From CAZAKZ01 sp964485695 (GTDB lineage: Bacteria; Planctomycetota; JAFGQW01), in NCBI GenBank assembly GCA_964485695.1, contig CAZAKZ010000227.1:1-6975 (forward strand): 6,975 nt of DNA. Direction: 5' to 3'. The translations under genes were made by a program, and so were the position numbers. The notes beneath the pieces were generated by a model, which saw nothing but the letters and a program-made list of their open reading frames with translations, was not told the DNA's origin and did not search any database. Below are positions 1 through 6,637 of the stretch, piece by piece. Every line of letters begins with the position of its first letter. The first letter of the stretch is position 1.

Positions 1-163
1 CGGGACAAGTATTGCTGGAACAGGCCTTTTTCACAAGGACACAAGGTTGGAATTTCGGTTGGATACAATCCTGGACCCCGGACCCATATTGCAGATACAA
101 TAGGAAACAAGCAGATCGAGGGGTTGTTCAGGTACAAGTCCGGAGTTCACGAGGAGGTTCACC
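1..163 (+). promoter_or_regulatory. 5' region of the C1 peptidase gene with a weak candidate promoter
   Basis: No convincing gene lies here. The stretch is less GC-rich than its surroundings. The best sigma70-like candidate is TGGACC (72-77, 4/6 to consensus), an 18-nt spacer and TACAAT (96-101, 5/6). This would start transcription near 108 and leave a leader of about 55 nt. The octamer GATACAAT occurs twice (62-69 and 94-101), 32 bp apart, and GGTTGGA occurs at 45-51 and 57-63. These could be operator half-sites or chance. The promoter call is inference from hexamer match only. Confidence 0.25.
151..157 (+). promoter_or_regulatory. Ribosome binding site of the C1 peptidase gene
   Basis: GAGGAGG sits 6 nt before the ATG at 164, close to an ideal Shine-Dalgarno match and spacing. 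It fixes the start of the peptidase at 164. The signal peptide that follows directly supports the same choice. Confidence 0.85.
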
Positions 164-1885
164 ATGGTCAGAAGTGCCGGAATTCTCATACTCACTGCCG
201 GAATCCTCACGGGATTCCTCCTGGCGGGAGCCCTGGCTGTCGACGCCCAGACTCTCCCGAGCCAGTACGATCTCAGGAACGTCGGCAGCAAGAACTACGT
301 CACCTCGGTGAAGAGCCAGAGTGGGGGCACGTGCTGGACCTTCGGCGCCATGGCGGCCCTCGAGGGCAACCTGCTCATGACCGGCAACTGGACGAAAGCC
401 GGCGAGACCGGCCAGCCCAACCTGGCGGAGTACCACCTGGACTGGTGGAACGGTTTCAACAAGCACAACAACGACGACCGGGTCCCACCTTCCGGCGGAG
501 GTCTCACCGTACATCAGGGCGGGGACTACATGGTGACGGCAGCCTACCTGACCCGGTGCGAGGGCGCGGTGCGGGATATCGACGGCCAGTCCTATTCCTC
601 CCCGCCGGCCAGGTCCAGTCCCGGTTACCACTACTACTACGCGCGTGATATCGAATGGCTCGTCGCCGGTCAGAATCTCAGCAACATCGACGCCATCAAA
701 AAGAAGATCATGGCCCAGGGCGTCATCGGCACCTGCATGTGCTACAGCAGCTCGTACATCCGGAACTACGGCCACTATCAGCCCCCCACCAGCACCAAGG
801 ACCCCAATCACGCCATCGCCATTGTGGGGTGGGACGACAACAAGACAAACTCCAACTTCCCTAAACCCGGGGCCTGGCTCTGCAAGAACAGCTGGGGGAG
901 CCGCTGGGGCAACAGCGGCTACTTCTGGATCTCCTACTACGACAAGCACTGCTGCCAGCACCCGCAGATGGGCGTCATCTCCTACAAGGACGTGGAGCGC
1001 TTGCGGTACGACAAGGTCCACTACCATGACTACCACGGCTGGCGCGACACCAAGGCCGACGCCAGCGAGGCCTTCAACGCCTTCAAGACCGGAGCCGCCA
1101 TGGAGAAGCTCGATGCGGTGAGCTTCTACACGGCTGCGGACAACGCAACCTTCACCCTCAAGGTCTTCGACCGGTTCCAGAGTGGACAGCTGGGAGGCGA
1201 GCTCTTCAGCCAGACAGGCACGGCTGCAATCACGGGATTCCACACCGTGGACCTCACCACGCCCGTCGCCCTCGACGCAGGTGACGACTTCTACCTCTAC
1301 CTGAAGATCTCCGCTGGCGGCCAGCCCTTCGACCGGACCTCCGACGTGCCGGTGCTTCTGGGCGCACCGCCCATGGACGTCATCGTGGTGTCGGCGGCCA
1401 GTGCGGGGGAGAGCTACTACCTCAGCGGGTCCACCTGGAAGGATCTCATCCAGGTCGACAAGACGGCCAACTTCTGCATCAAGGGCCTGACCATGAACCG
1501 GCCCTTCACGGTCCTGGAAGGCGCCGGCGCCTCCGGCATCGGCGGCACCCTGACCCTGAAGCTCGCCGCCACCGAGGACGCCGGCCTCCCCTATATTGTC
1601 GGTTCCTCCTTCGGCACGGGCCCCATCCCCATCGACACCCGCACCCTCGGCCTCTCGTACGACGCGCTGCTCTGGACCACGGTGGGCGGCGTTGCCCCGG
1701 GGGTGTTCAAGAACTACACCGGAAGCATCGGCAGCAACAACCGGGCCCAGGCGTTCATCGTCATCCCGAACCTGCCCGGCCTGGTGGGCATCACAGTCTA
1801 CTCGGCCTTCTTCACCCTGGACGCCAAGGCGCCCTCGGGCGTGAAGTCGATCTCCAATACCTACCCCCTGAAGATCAATTCATGA
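164..1885 (+). CDS. Secreted papain-like (C1 family) cysteine peptidase with lectin-like domain
   Basis: This 573-residue exported protease has four visible parts. (1) A signal peptide covers residues 1-28, with a hydrophobic core at 5-26 and likely cleavage after VDA. (2) A C1A papain-fold domain spans about 29-262. It has Cys57 in GGTCWTFGAM as nucleophile, Gln52 as the likely oxyanion residue, His216 in DPNHAIAIVGW and Asn242 in CKNSWG, so the triad is complete. The usual QGxCGxCW segment is one residue shorter and lacks the first disulfide cysteine, so its active-site loop differs from papain. (3) A beta-rich domain at about 285-445 resembles the lectin-like domain often found after bacterial C1 peptidases. 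(4) A C-terminal beta-rich domain at about 450-573 contains a GSSFGTGP motif of a kind I associate with secreted planctomycete proteins. It presumably cleaves proteins outside the cytoplasmic membrane; the substrate is unknown. It is monocistronic and convergent to the E2 operon, with its own RBS and terminator. I see no evidence that it works with that operon. The peptidase call is firm; the C-terminal domain naming is from memory of pattern. Confidence 0.93.
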   Translation: MVRSAGILILTAGILTGFLLAGALAVDAQTLPSQYDLRNVGSKNYVTSVKSQSGGTCWTFGAMAALEGNLLMTGNWTKAGETGQPNLAEYHLDWWNGFNKHNNDDRVPPSGGGLTVHQGGDYMVTAAYLTRCEGAVRDIDGQSYSSPPARSSPGYHYYYARDIEWLVAGQNLSNIDAIKKKIMAQGVIGTCMCYSSSYIRNYGHYQPPTSTKDPNHAIAIVGWDDNKTNSNFPKPGAWLCKNSWGSRWGNSGYFWISYYDKHCCQHPQMGVISYKDVERLRYDKVHYHDYHGWRDTKADASEAFNAFKTGAAMEKLDAVSFYTAADNATFTLKVFDRFQSGQLGGELFSQTGTAAITGFHTVDLTTPVALDAGDDFYLYLKISAGGQPFDRTSDVPVLLGAPPMDVIVVSAASAGESYYLSGSTWKDLIQVDKTANFCIKGLTMNRPFTVLEGAGASGIGGTLTLKLAATEDAGLPYIVGSSFGTGPIPIDTRTLGLSYDALLWTTVGGVAPGVFKNYTGSIGSNNRAQAFIVIPNLPGLVGITVYSAFFTLDAKAPSGVKSISNTYPLKINS

Positions 1886-1901
1886 TGCTCTGAAACAGAC
1901 C

Positions 1902-1940
1902 ACGCCGCCGTCGCTTGTGCGACGGCGGCGTTTCCGTTTG
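1902..1940 (+). terminator. Rho-independent terminator between convergent genes
   Basis: A perfect 13-bp GC-rich stem (1902-1914 pairing with 1919-1931) closes a 4-nt TTGT loop. It is followed on the plus strand by a short T-rich tract, TTTCCGTTT. It begins 16 nt after the peptidase stop. The stem lies 18 nt beyond the stop of the minus-strand E2 gene. Read leftward it is followed by a weak T tract (TGTTT), so it may terminate both units, though the plus direction has the better tail. Confidence 0.85.
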
Positions 1941-1949
1941 GAAGCGTAA

Positions 1950-2750
1950 TCACGCCTCGCTGCACCTGGAACAAGGATACTCCCCGCAAACGATGCACAG
2001 GGCGCGACCGCATGTATCGCACATGACCGCGCAATCGGTGCAGAGAGAGTGCCCGGTTGAGCAGGTCAGAGTAGTCGCATTCTCGGCTCCGCAGTTGGAG
2101 CACGCCGGTGAACGGCAGGCCTGGTACTCTTCGTGGCCGCACACGAAGCACACCAGGCCACCGCAGGTCTCACACCGGGTCGCGCAGTCGGGACACAGGA
2201 GGTGACCGCTCGGACACGTCGTCGGTGAGTCGGTGTCGGCGTCGCAGTTGGAGCAGGCCCCTTCCGACGCCTCCGGAGGCGCCGAGGACAGATCCAGAAA
2301 GAACTCCCGGTCATCCACGGGTAACCGGTCCAGGTTCTCCTCCACCCACCTTGCGGCCAGGCCGTTGAGGGGACTCTTGACGTTGTAGCTCTGGAAAGCC
2401 AGCATCTCCCCCACCCGCTGAATCATGAGGTCGAGGGATTCCCCCGCACTCCAGTGGTCTCCGATACAGACGGCGTGGGGCGCGATGTTGGGGTGGAACA
2501 CCGGTGTGAGCATGCGGCAGAACGGCGCGTCCCTGGGATAGCCGCCGGGAAGAGCGACCTCGAGGCGGTGCCGGTCCGCAACGACGATTCCGTTCCCTTC
2601 CTCGCGAAGCGATCGGACCTCGAGGATGATGCGATAGAGATCGGGCGGATTGCCGCTTACACCCTCCACCTCGATCCTCGGGTGGATGCGGGCGAGGCGG
2701 CGCACCGCTTCATAGTCGGACTGGAGTCGGCGTAGCCGCAGGCTGGTCAC
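1950..2750 (-). CDS. E2 ubiquitin-conjugating-enzyme-like protein fused to two RING-like zinc modules
   Basis: This 266-residue cytosolic protein is probably the transfer enzyme of a ubiquitin-like conjugation system. Residues 1-150 follow the order of an E2 (UBC) fold. They show a basic N-terminal helix, a YPxxxP motif (Y71, P72, P76), the HPN tripeptide (86-88), Cys95 seven residues after the Asn as the expected thioester cysteine, Trp100-Ser101 matching the eukaryotic WSP segment, and PLN at 127-129. The Cys-to-Trp loop is about three residues shorter than in human UbcH5-type E2s. Residues 166-263 hold 21 cysteines in two modules offset by exactly 51 residues. Each has the ligand order C-x2-C-x9-C-x3-H-x2-C-x2-C-x3-C-x2-C, then an extra C-x2-C. 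This matches a compact C3HC4 RING-like pattern, although a double zinc ribbon cannot be excluded. The start is GTG at 2750: GGGGGAG lies 7 nt upstream, and an in-frame stop just before it excludes a longer form. It is the last gene of the leftward run. E2-fold assignment is strong from motifs; activity and RING function are inferred. Confidence 0.88.
   Translation of the reverse strand: MTSLRLRRLQSDYEAVRRLARIHPRIEVEGVSGNPPDLYRIILEVRSLREEGNGIVVADRHRLEVALPGGYPRDAPFCRMLTPVFHPNIAPHAVCIGDHWSAGESLDLMIQRVGEMLAFQSYNVKSPLNGLAARWVEENLDRLPVDDREFFLDLSSAPPEASEGACSNCDADTDSPTTCPSGHLLCPDCATRCETCGGLVCFVCGHEEYQACRSPACSNCGAENATTLTCSTGHSLCTDCAVMCDTCGRALCIVCGEYPCSRCSEA
1986..2255 (-). repeat. Tandem duplication of a cysteine-rich RING-like module inside the E2 gene
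   Basis: The region encodes residues 166-204 and 217-255 of the E2-like protein. All ten zinc-ligand positions of copy 1 recur in copy 2 exactly 51 residues (153 nt) later. Over residues 165-205 against 216-256, 23 of 41 positions are identical without a gap, so this is an internal duplication rather than a coincidence of cysteines. Two further cysteines (260, 263) extend copy 2 and could begin a third, truncated unit or complete a zinc site. Confidence 0.85.
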
Positions 2751-2757
2751 GAGGCAT

Positions 2758-2764
2758 CTCCCCC
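2758..2764 (-). promoter_or_regulatory. Ribosome binding site fixing the GTG start of the E2 gene
   Basis: On the minus strand GGGGGAG stands 7 nt before the GTG at 2750. There is no in-frame ATG upstream before a TGA stop, so this site decides the start. The 73-nt gap to the preceding protease gene is the largest in the run; I see no convincing promoter or terminator in it. Confidence 0.7.
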
Positions 2765-2823
2765 GTTCATCTCATCGAATCTCCAGAATCGTACAGAACA
2801 ATTCCTTCCCGATGCAACAGGAA

Positions 2824-4047
2824 CTATTTAAGCGCGTCCATCTCGATGAGTTCCAGGATCTTTTGCATCGCCTCCGAGGGCAGGCTGATGCCAATGGGTC
2901 CCTCCGCTCCGGCGCTGGCCCAGGTGTTGAGACCGATGAGGGTGCCCCGGCTGTCGAAGAGACCCGTACCGCTGTCTCCCGGCTGGACCGGGAGATCCGT
3001 GTAGAGCGTAGAATATTCACCCGCCGGCGTGAAGTGCGATTTTCTTTTCAGCACGATTCCATGGTAGAGCTTCCATCCGGATCGCAGGGGATTGGGCACG
3101 AAGGCCACCCCGGTTCCTCGATCCATGGCCTTGGCGGTCTTCGACACCGGGATCGGTGCCGGCGGCATCACGATTTCTGCGGACACGACCGCCACGTCGA
3201 GGGGCGGCGGGGCCGTCCACCGGACCCGGCCTTCCACGTTTCTCCCGTCCGAGAAGTAGACCCATACCGGCTGCGCCGTCTCCGGATCGCGCACGGCACC
3301 CACGGCCGCGTACGGCATGGCCACGTGGCTGCACGTCACGATCCAGGCCCGGTCTCTGTCGGCGTGGATCACGGCTCCTGCGCCGAGACACAGGCCCCGG
3401 GCATTGCCCTCCCGGTCCGGGGCAAGGATGACGGTGGTGGCCCGAGCAATGGACCGGACCTGGGGAGATACGAACAGGCCGGGATCCAGCCCGGGCACGC
3501 GGACATGATCCCAGCCGAGTCCCGCCGCACCGACCCAGTGCAGCCCGCCCACGATGCCTGCGGAGGCCCCGGCGAGAATGCCCAGGGCGGCACAGGTCAC
3601 CAGGGGCCAGGCGCGGTAGAGGCGTCCCCTGCGCAGCTGGAACCATACCGTGACCCCCACCACCAGCGCCCCTCCCCCCAGCAATGCGGCCGCCCGTGCC
3701 CGGCACCGGAGTGCCTCCAGGATCGGAGCGAGGGGACCCAGGTCCATGCGGTCGAAGAGGGCGACCATGTAGACGACGGCGGCTGCCCCCAGACCGAGGG
3801 CCGCCACGGCCGGCCCTGCGCGCCTCGCCTTGAGAAACCACGATTCCCCCGCCCCTGGATCCGCCCTGCGCGCTTTGGCCTCGGCAATGGCCGCCGAGTC
3901 GATGACCAGCTTCCGCCCCGGCGCTGCGAATCGTTCCCAGGCATCGGCCGACTCGCACTCCGGGCAGTCCCGGACCGGCGCCAGCGGGACCTCGACGCGG
4001 GCCTTGCACTGGGGGCAGACGAGTCTGCCGGTCACGGGTTTGGCCAC
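2824..4047 (-). CDS. Membrane-anchored trypsin-like serine protease with N-terminal zinc ribbon
   Basis: The protein has 407 residues. A short zinc ribbon lies at the N-terminus (C11, C14, C28, C31). Three hydrophobic segments follow at about 78-98, 118-138 and 146-169. A chymotrypsin/HtrA-like S1 protease domain spans about 195-400. The catalytic triad is visible: His241 (TCSHVA), Asp284 (PLDVAVV) and Ser359 (QPGDSGTGLF), with LIGLNTW after the serine as in S1C proteases. Positive residues before segment 1 and between segments 2 and 3 (RRGRLYR) predict the zinc ribbon in the cytosol and the protease outside the membrane. No PDZ domain is seen, unlike DegP. It lies 16 nt after the upstream RING gene and 73 nt before the E2 gene, so it is probably co-transcribed and may process a membrane or envelope partner of this system. 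The start is uncertain: GTG at 4047 has AAGGAG only 2 nt away. The GTG at codon 5 is an alternative, though AAGGAG is then 14 nt away. Confidence 0.9.
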   Translation of the reverse strand: MAKPVTGRLVCPQCKARVEVPLAPVRDCPECESADAWERFAAPGRKLVIDSAAIAEAKARRADPGAGESWFLKARRAGPAVAALGLGAAAVVYMVALFDRMDLGPLAPILEALRCRARAAALLGGGALVVGVTVWFQLRRGRLYRAWPLVTCAALGILAGASAGIVGGLHWVGAAGLGWDHVRVPGLDPGLFVSPQVRSIARATTVILAPDREGNARGLCLGAGAVIHADRDRAWIVTCSHVAMPYAAVGAVRDPETAQPVWVYFSDGRNVEGRVRWTAPPPLDVAVVSAEIVMPPAPIPVSKTAKAMDRGTGVAFVPNPLRSGWKLYHGIVLKRKSHFTPAGEYSTLYTDLPVQPGDSGTGLFDSRGTLIGLNTWASAGAEGPIGISLPSEAMQKILELIEMDALK

Positions 4048-4063
4048 GACTCCTTCGCCCCCA

Positions 4064-4603
4064 TCACAAACCCACCAGGAGAAGACACACGATCAGGATG
4101 TAGATCACTCCCACAGCCGCTGCGCCGTAGCCCATGGCCAGGTAGGTGCCGTCGGCGCCGGCCAGCTGGCGGCGCTTCCGGTGAGCGACAATGCCCGCCA
4201 CGGGTCCCAGCACGGGCGCGAGAACGCCGGTGAGAGTGAAGATGAACAGCAGCACGAGGGCCCGGCGACTCGCCTTCAGTTCCGTCCGTTTCCGAATCGC
4301 CTCCCGGTATTCTCCAGGGGTCATGGGGTCCGCGTGGGGAAACCGCGCACCGCACCGGCAGTTGAGCAGGCCGGCCGGAATGGTGCGTTTGCATCGGGGG
4401 CACTGCTTCGTGTTGCCCCATCCGCCGCCGGTGTTCACAGGGGGCGGGGGCTTTTCCGCCGGCACGGTCTGGGCACAGCCGTACGTGGCGCATCCGCCCA
4501 GGTCGTCCCAGCAGGACGGATGAAACGACAGCTGACACTCCGGACACGTCGTGACCGGTTCACCGGCCTGGATGAGCGTGCCGCAGATCAGACAGCGTGA
4601 CAT
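4064..4603 (-). CDS. Prokaryotic RING finger protein with zinc ribbon and two membrane helices
   Basis: This 179-residue protein is a candidate membrane-anchored E3-like factor. Residues 4-43 form a C4HC3 treble-clef pattern (C4, C7, C20, C23, H28, C31, C38, C43) with the HxxCWDDLGGC signature I associate with prokaryotic RING family 1. A proline-rich linker (48-56) leads to a degenerate zinc ribbon (C68, C71, C82, C84; the last pair is CxC rather than CxxC). Two membrane segments follow at about 115-140 and 155-177, with a basic RKRRQ loop between them. Its layout parallels the protein encoded just upstream (4637-5233), 33 nt away, and the eight RING ligands align with that protein without a gap. 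The ATG at 4603 is preceded by a moderate GGAAG RBS. The RING call is from ligand spacing and context with an E2; E3 activity is inference. A zinc-stabilised protein-binding domain without ligase activity is the alternative. Confidence 0.85.
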   Translation of the reverse strand: MSRCLICGTLIQAGEPVTTCPECQLSFHPSCWDDLGGCATYGCAQTVPAEKPPPPVNTGGGWGNTKQCPRCKRTIPAGLLNCRCGARFPHADPMTPGEYREAIRKRTELKASRRALVLLFIFTLTGVLAPVLGPVAGIVAHRKRRQLAGADGTYLAMGYGAAAVGVIYILIVCLLLVGL

Positions 4604-4636
4604 GGTTTCTTCCAGGTAGGGTTCATGTTCACGACT

Positions 4637-5233
4637 CTAATGACCCGGAATATTGACGATGGTTATCAGAACCAGGAGTCCGCCCCAGACCAGGGAGATG
4701 ATCCCGAGAATCAGCCCCGCGATAGCTAGGCCCTCCCCGGTAAACCGCGGATTCCGGGCGATCTTCTTCCTGGCCTGGTTGGAGTGGACGATGGCGATGA
4801 TACCGAAAAGAACACCGAGCCAGCACGTGAAGAGGCCAATGATGCCGTAGACCAGGGACGCCACAGCCCCGGGAGCGTTCTTCTTACTCAGACGGTGGAG
4901 GCTGACCGCCGGGATTTTCCTGCAATAGCTGCAGGTCCTGCTGTTCCTCGGAATGACGTTTCCGCAATGCGGGCAATACATCATCCCGGGCTGGAGTTCC
5001 TCCTTTTCCGGGGCACCGACCTGGGCCTGAGTTTCGAGCTGCTTCAGGGGCTCGTTCTCGCATCCTTCCTCGGAGCAGCCGCCCGCCAGGTCCCAGCAGT
5101 CGGCGTGGTACGGGACTTCGCACGCGTTGCAGACCACCACGTCCTCCCCGAAGGCCAGCGCCTCGGAACACCGGACGCATGGCGTCCCCTCCAGGGCCCT
5201 GTTGGCCTTCATGCGTTTCGGAGTATCGTTCAT
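4637..5233 (-). CDS. Prokaryotic RING finger protein with zinc ribbon and DUF4190-like membrane domain
   Basis: This 198-residue protein is a paralogue of the next gene in the run. Its RING-like domain uses C19, C22, C35, C38, H43, C46, C53 and C58, a C4HC3 order containing HADCWDLAGGC. A zinc ribbon follows (C87, C90, C101, C104). The C-terminus (about 120-198) matches the DUF4190 pattern: a first membrane helix at 122-149, a basic loop with NQARKKI, then GEGLAIAGLILG in a second helix. Such a protein would sit in the cytoplasmic membrane with its zinc domains in the cytosol, where it could recruit the E2. The start is ATG at 5233, with GGAG 7 nt upstream and 22 nt after the FHA gene stop. 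A longer reading frame exists upstream but overlaps the FHA gene and has no zinc or membrane features, so I do not use it. The fold is well supported; ligase function is inferred. Confidence 0.87.
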   Translation of the reverse strand: MNDTPKRMKANRALEGTPCVRCSEALAFGEDVVVCNACEVPYHADCWDLAGGCSEEGCENEPLKQLETQAQVGAPEKEELQPGMMYCPHCGNVIPRNSRTCSYCRKIPAVSLHRLSKKNAPGAVASLVYGIIGLFTCWLGVLFGIIAIVHSNQARKKIARNPRFTGEGLAIAGLILGIISLVWGGLLVLITIVNIPGH

Positions 5234-5240
5234 TGTCACA

Positions 5241-5244
5241 CTCC
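5241..5244 (-). promoter_or_regulatory. Ribosome binding site deciding the start of the first RING gene
   Basis: On the minus strand GGAG lies 7 nt before the ATG at 5233, inside the 22-nt gap after the FHA gene stop. This supports the short start over the open frame extending to 5467, which would overlap the FHA coding sequence by more than 200 nt. Confidence 0.65.
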
Positions 5245-5255
5245 AGTTCCTTGAA

Positions 5256-6593
5256 TCACTCCTCGGGAAGTCCCGTTCTGGAACGCCGGGTTCTCTCCTC
5301 GAATTCCAGGACCGTGGAGCCGAGCACGATACGGTCCCCGGTGGACAAGCGGTGCCTCCGCACCGGGCGTCCGCCCACGACAGTGCCCTGGGGGCTGTCC
5401 ATGTCCTCGATCTCGTACTGGTTCCCCACCCGATGAATGGTGGCATGGACGGGTGCGATGGCGGCATCCTTGAACAGATAGATGTCGGCCCGGGGCTCGC
5501 TCCCGACGCGTGTGGGAGTCCGGTAGAGCACGAAGGACTTGCCCGCCAGAGGCCCGGTCTTCACCAGAACCCACGCCTCCCGGGCCAGCCGGTCCACCAG
5601 CGCCACGAAGATTCCCACCGATATCCCCACCGCCGCCAGGCCCACCATTCGCGATACCTCGGCGCCGACAAAGCACGAATCCGGCCCGGCAAAGCGATTG
5701 ATGGGATCGAAGAAGAGCCCCCCCAGCGCCCCGCCCAGAGCGCCCCCGATGACCGAATTCCTGAGCTGGACTCGGGTGCTTCGCGTGAGGTTCATGCCCA
5801 GACCCAGGGCGGCTCCCATGACTGCCCAGGCCGTGCTCCGGCAGGCGATGAAGAAGAGCAGCGGAATCGCGGACAGGTCCTGCACGGTGAATACACCCTC
5901 CATGGCCCCCATGAGAATGGCATGACCGATCACGATCACCAGGCCGGCCGGGAAGTAGGACAGGAAGGCGAACACCGCCGTGAGCAGCGCCCCCAGGAGC
6001 AGCCGCTCCAGCATGCGCTGCCAGTTTCGGCTGGAAATACCCTCGGCAACCAGGAGAGCCACGGCGATGAGGACGGCCGTGAGGGGAAAGAACAGGATCG
6101 CGGCCCAGTTGGCCTCGCCCTGAATTTCCGTACCGATTCTCCGGGCGCGCTCCCCGGTGGCCGGACGAATACTCATGGCCGCCAGACGCACGTTCTCCGG
6201 GGATCCGGGACTGGGCTCCCCCACCACCTCCAAAACCGTCCCCGGATGGATGTCCAAAATGGATTCGAAGGGCGCCTGGCCGTCGACGCCCGGCTCCAGG
6301 CGGACCTGGCCCAGAACCACCCACACTTCCTTGTCCCCCACGGTGTACACAACGGCTCTGCTGTCCTTCGCCTCGAAAGGATCCGTGTTGATGAGCGCCA
6401 CCGGTCCGCAGATGATGGCAAAGTCTTGCATGCCGGGCTCGAGGATGGCCCAGGCGACCAGGGCCGCCACCAGACCGGCCAGCGGCAGGTGGAAGAGGCC
6501 GGACATGAGGAGTTTCCGGACTGGCGATATCGGCGGCGGCTCCGGGAGCTCCCGGCCGTGGAGGAGGCGATCCCGCTCGATGGCCCGGGTCAC
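5256..6593 (-). CDS. Polytopic membrane protein with C-terminal FHA domain
   Basis: As written from GTG 6593 the protein has 445 residues. A charged N-terminus leads to a first membrane helix at about 30-51. A soluble, probably beta-rich extracytoplasmic segment follows (about 54-150). A cluster of about five further hydrophobic segments (about 160-335) includes a Gly/Ala-rich pair. An FHA domain occupies about 343-432 and should face the cytosol. FHA domains usually bind phosphothreonine. Here the hallmark positions are altered: GR is Gly364-Ser365, the SxxHA motif is A380-P-V-H383-A, and NGT is Q402-G-T. Classical phosphopeptide binding is therefore doubtful, though the fold (RVGSEPRADIYL, STGDRIVLG) looks intact. 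The gene follows the TPR-like gene and precedes the first RING gene by 22 nt. The start is unsettled: GTG 6593 has AGGAG 4 nt away, but an in-frame CTG at 6641 has a better RBS and overlaps the preceding stop, adding 16 residues. The role is unknown; a sensor or scaffold for the RING/E2 proteins is a guess. Confidence 0.88.
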   Translation of the reverse strand: MTRAIERDRLLHGRELPEPPPISPVRKLLMSGLFHLPLAGLVAALVAWAILEPGMQDFAIICGPVALINTDPFEAKDSRAVVYTVGDKEVWVVLGQVRLEPGVDGQAPFESILDIHPGTVLEVVGEPSPGSPENVRLAAMSIRPATGERARRIGTEIQGEANWAAILFFPLTAVLIAVALLVAEGISSRNWQRMLERLLLGALLTAVFAFLSYFPAGLVIVIGHAILMGAMEGVFTVQDLSAIPLLFFIACRSTAWAVMGAALGLGMNLTRSTRVQLRNSVIGGALGGALGGLFFDPINRFAGPDSCFVGAEVSRMVGLAAVGISVGIFVALVDRLAREAWVLVKTGPLAGKSFVLYRTPTRVGSEPRADIYLFKDAAIAPVHATIHRVGNQYEIEDMDSPQGTVVGGRPVRRHRLSTGDRIVLGSTVLEFEERTRRSRTGLPEE

Positions 6594-6637
6594 TTCGCTC
6601 CTGAAGAGCTCCTCCCGGCGAATGACGATGCGCTCGT

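Noticed and set aside
128..1243. Minus-strand open frame of 371 codons opposite the C1 peptidase
   Set aside because: The product is Val/Gly/Ala-rich with no domain and is a shadow of the well-supported peptidase, which has a signal peptide, RBS and active-site motifs.
2268..2281. Perfect 14-bp palindrome CGCCTCCGGAGGCG
   Set aside because: It lies within the coding sequence for the linker between the E2 domain and the first RING-like module, and GC-rich codons readily produce such palindromes. There is no T tract or second copy.
1950..2750. CRISPR, tRNA or transposase signals
   Set aside because: I looked for short regular DNA repeats with spacers, cloverleaf folds and transposase motifs throughout the window and saw none. 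The only regular repeat here is the protein-level cysteine module duplication.
2788..2817. Possible minus-strand promoter (TTGCAT, 18 nt, TACGAT) before the E2 gene
   Set aside because: The hexamers match consensus at only 3/6 and 4/6, which is expected often by chance. The 73-nt gap alone does not establish a separate transcription start.
2812..4233. Plus-strand open frame of 473 codons opposite the protease gene
   Set aside because: The minus strand carries an intact catalytic triad and zinc ribbon. The plus product is low-complexity and runs across two minus-strand genes.
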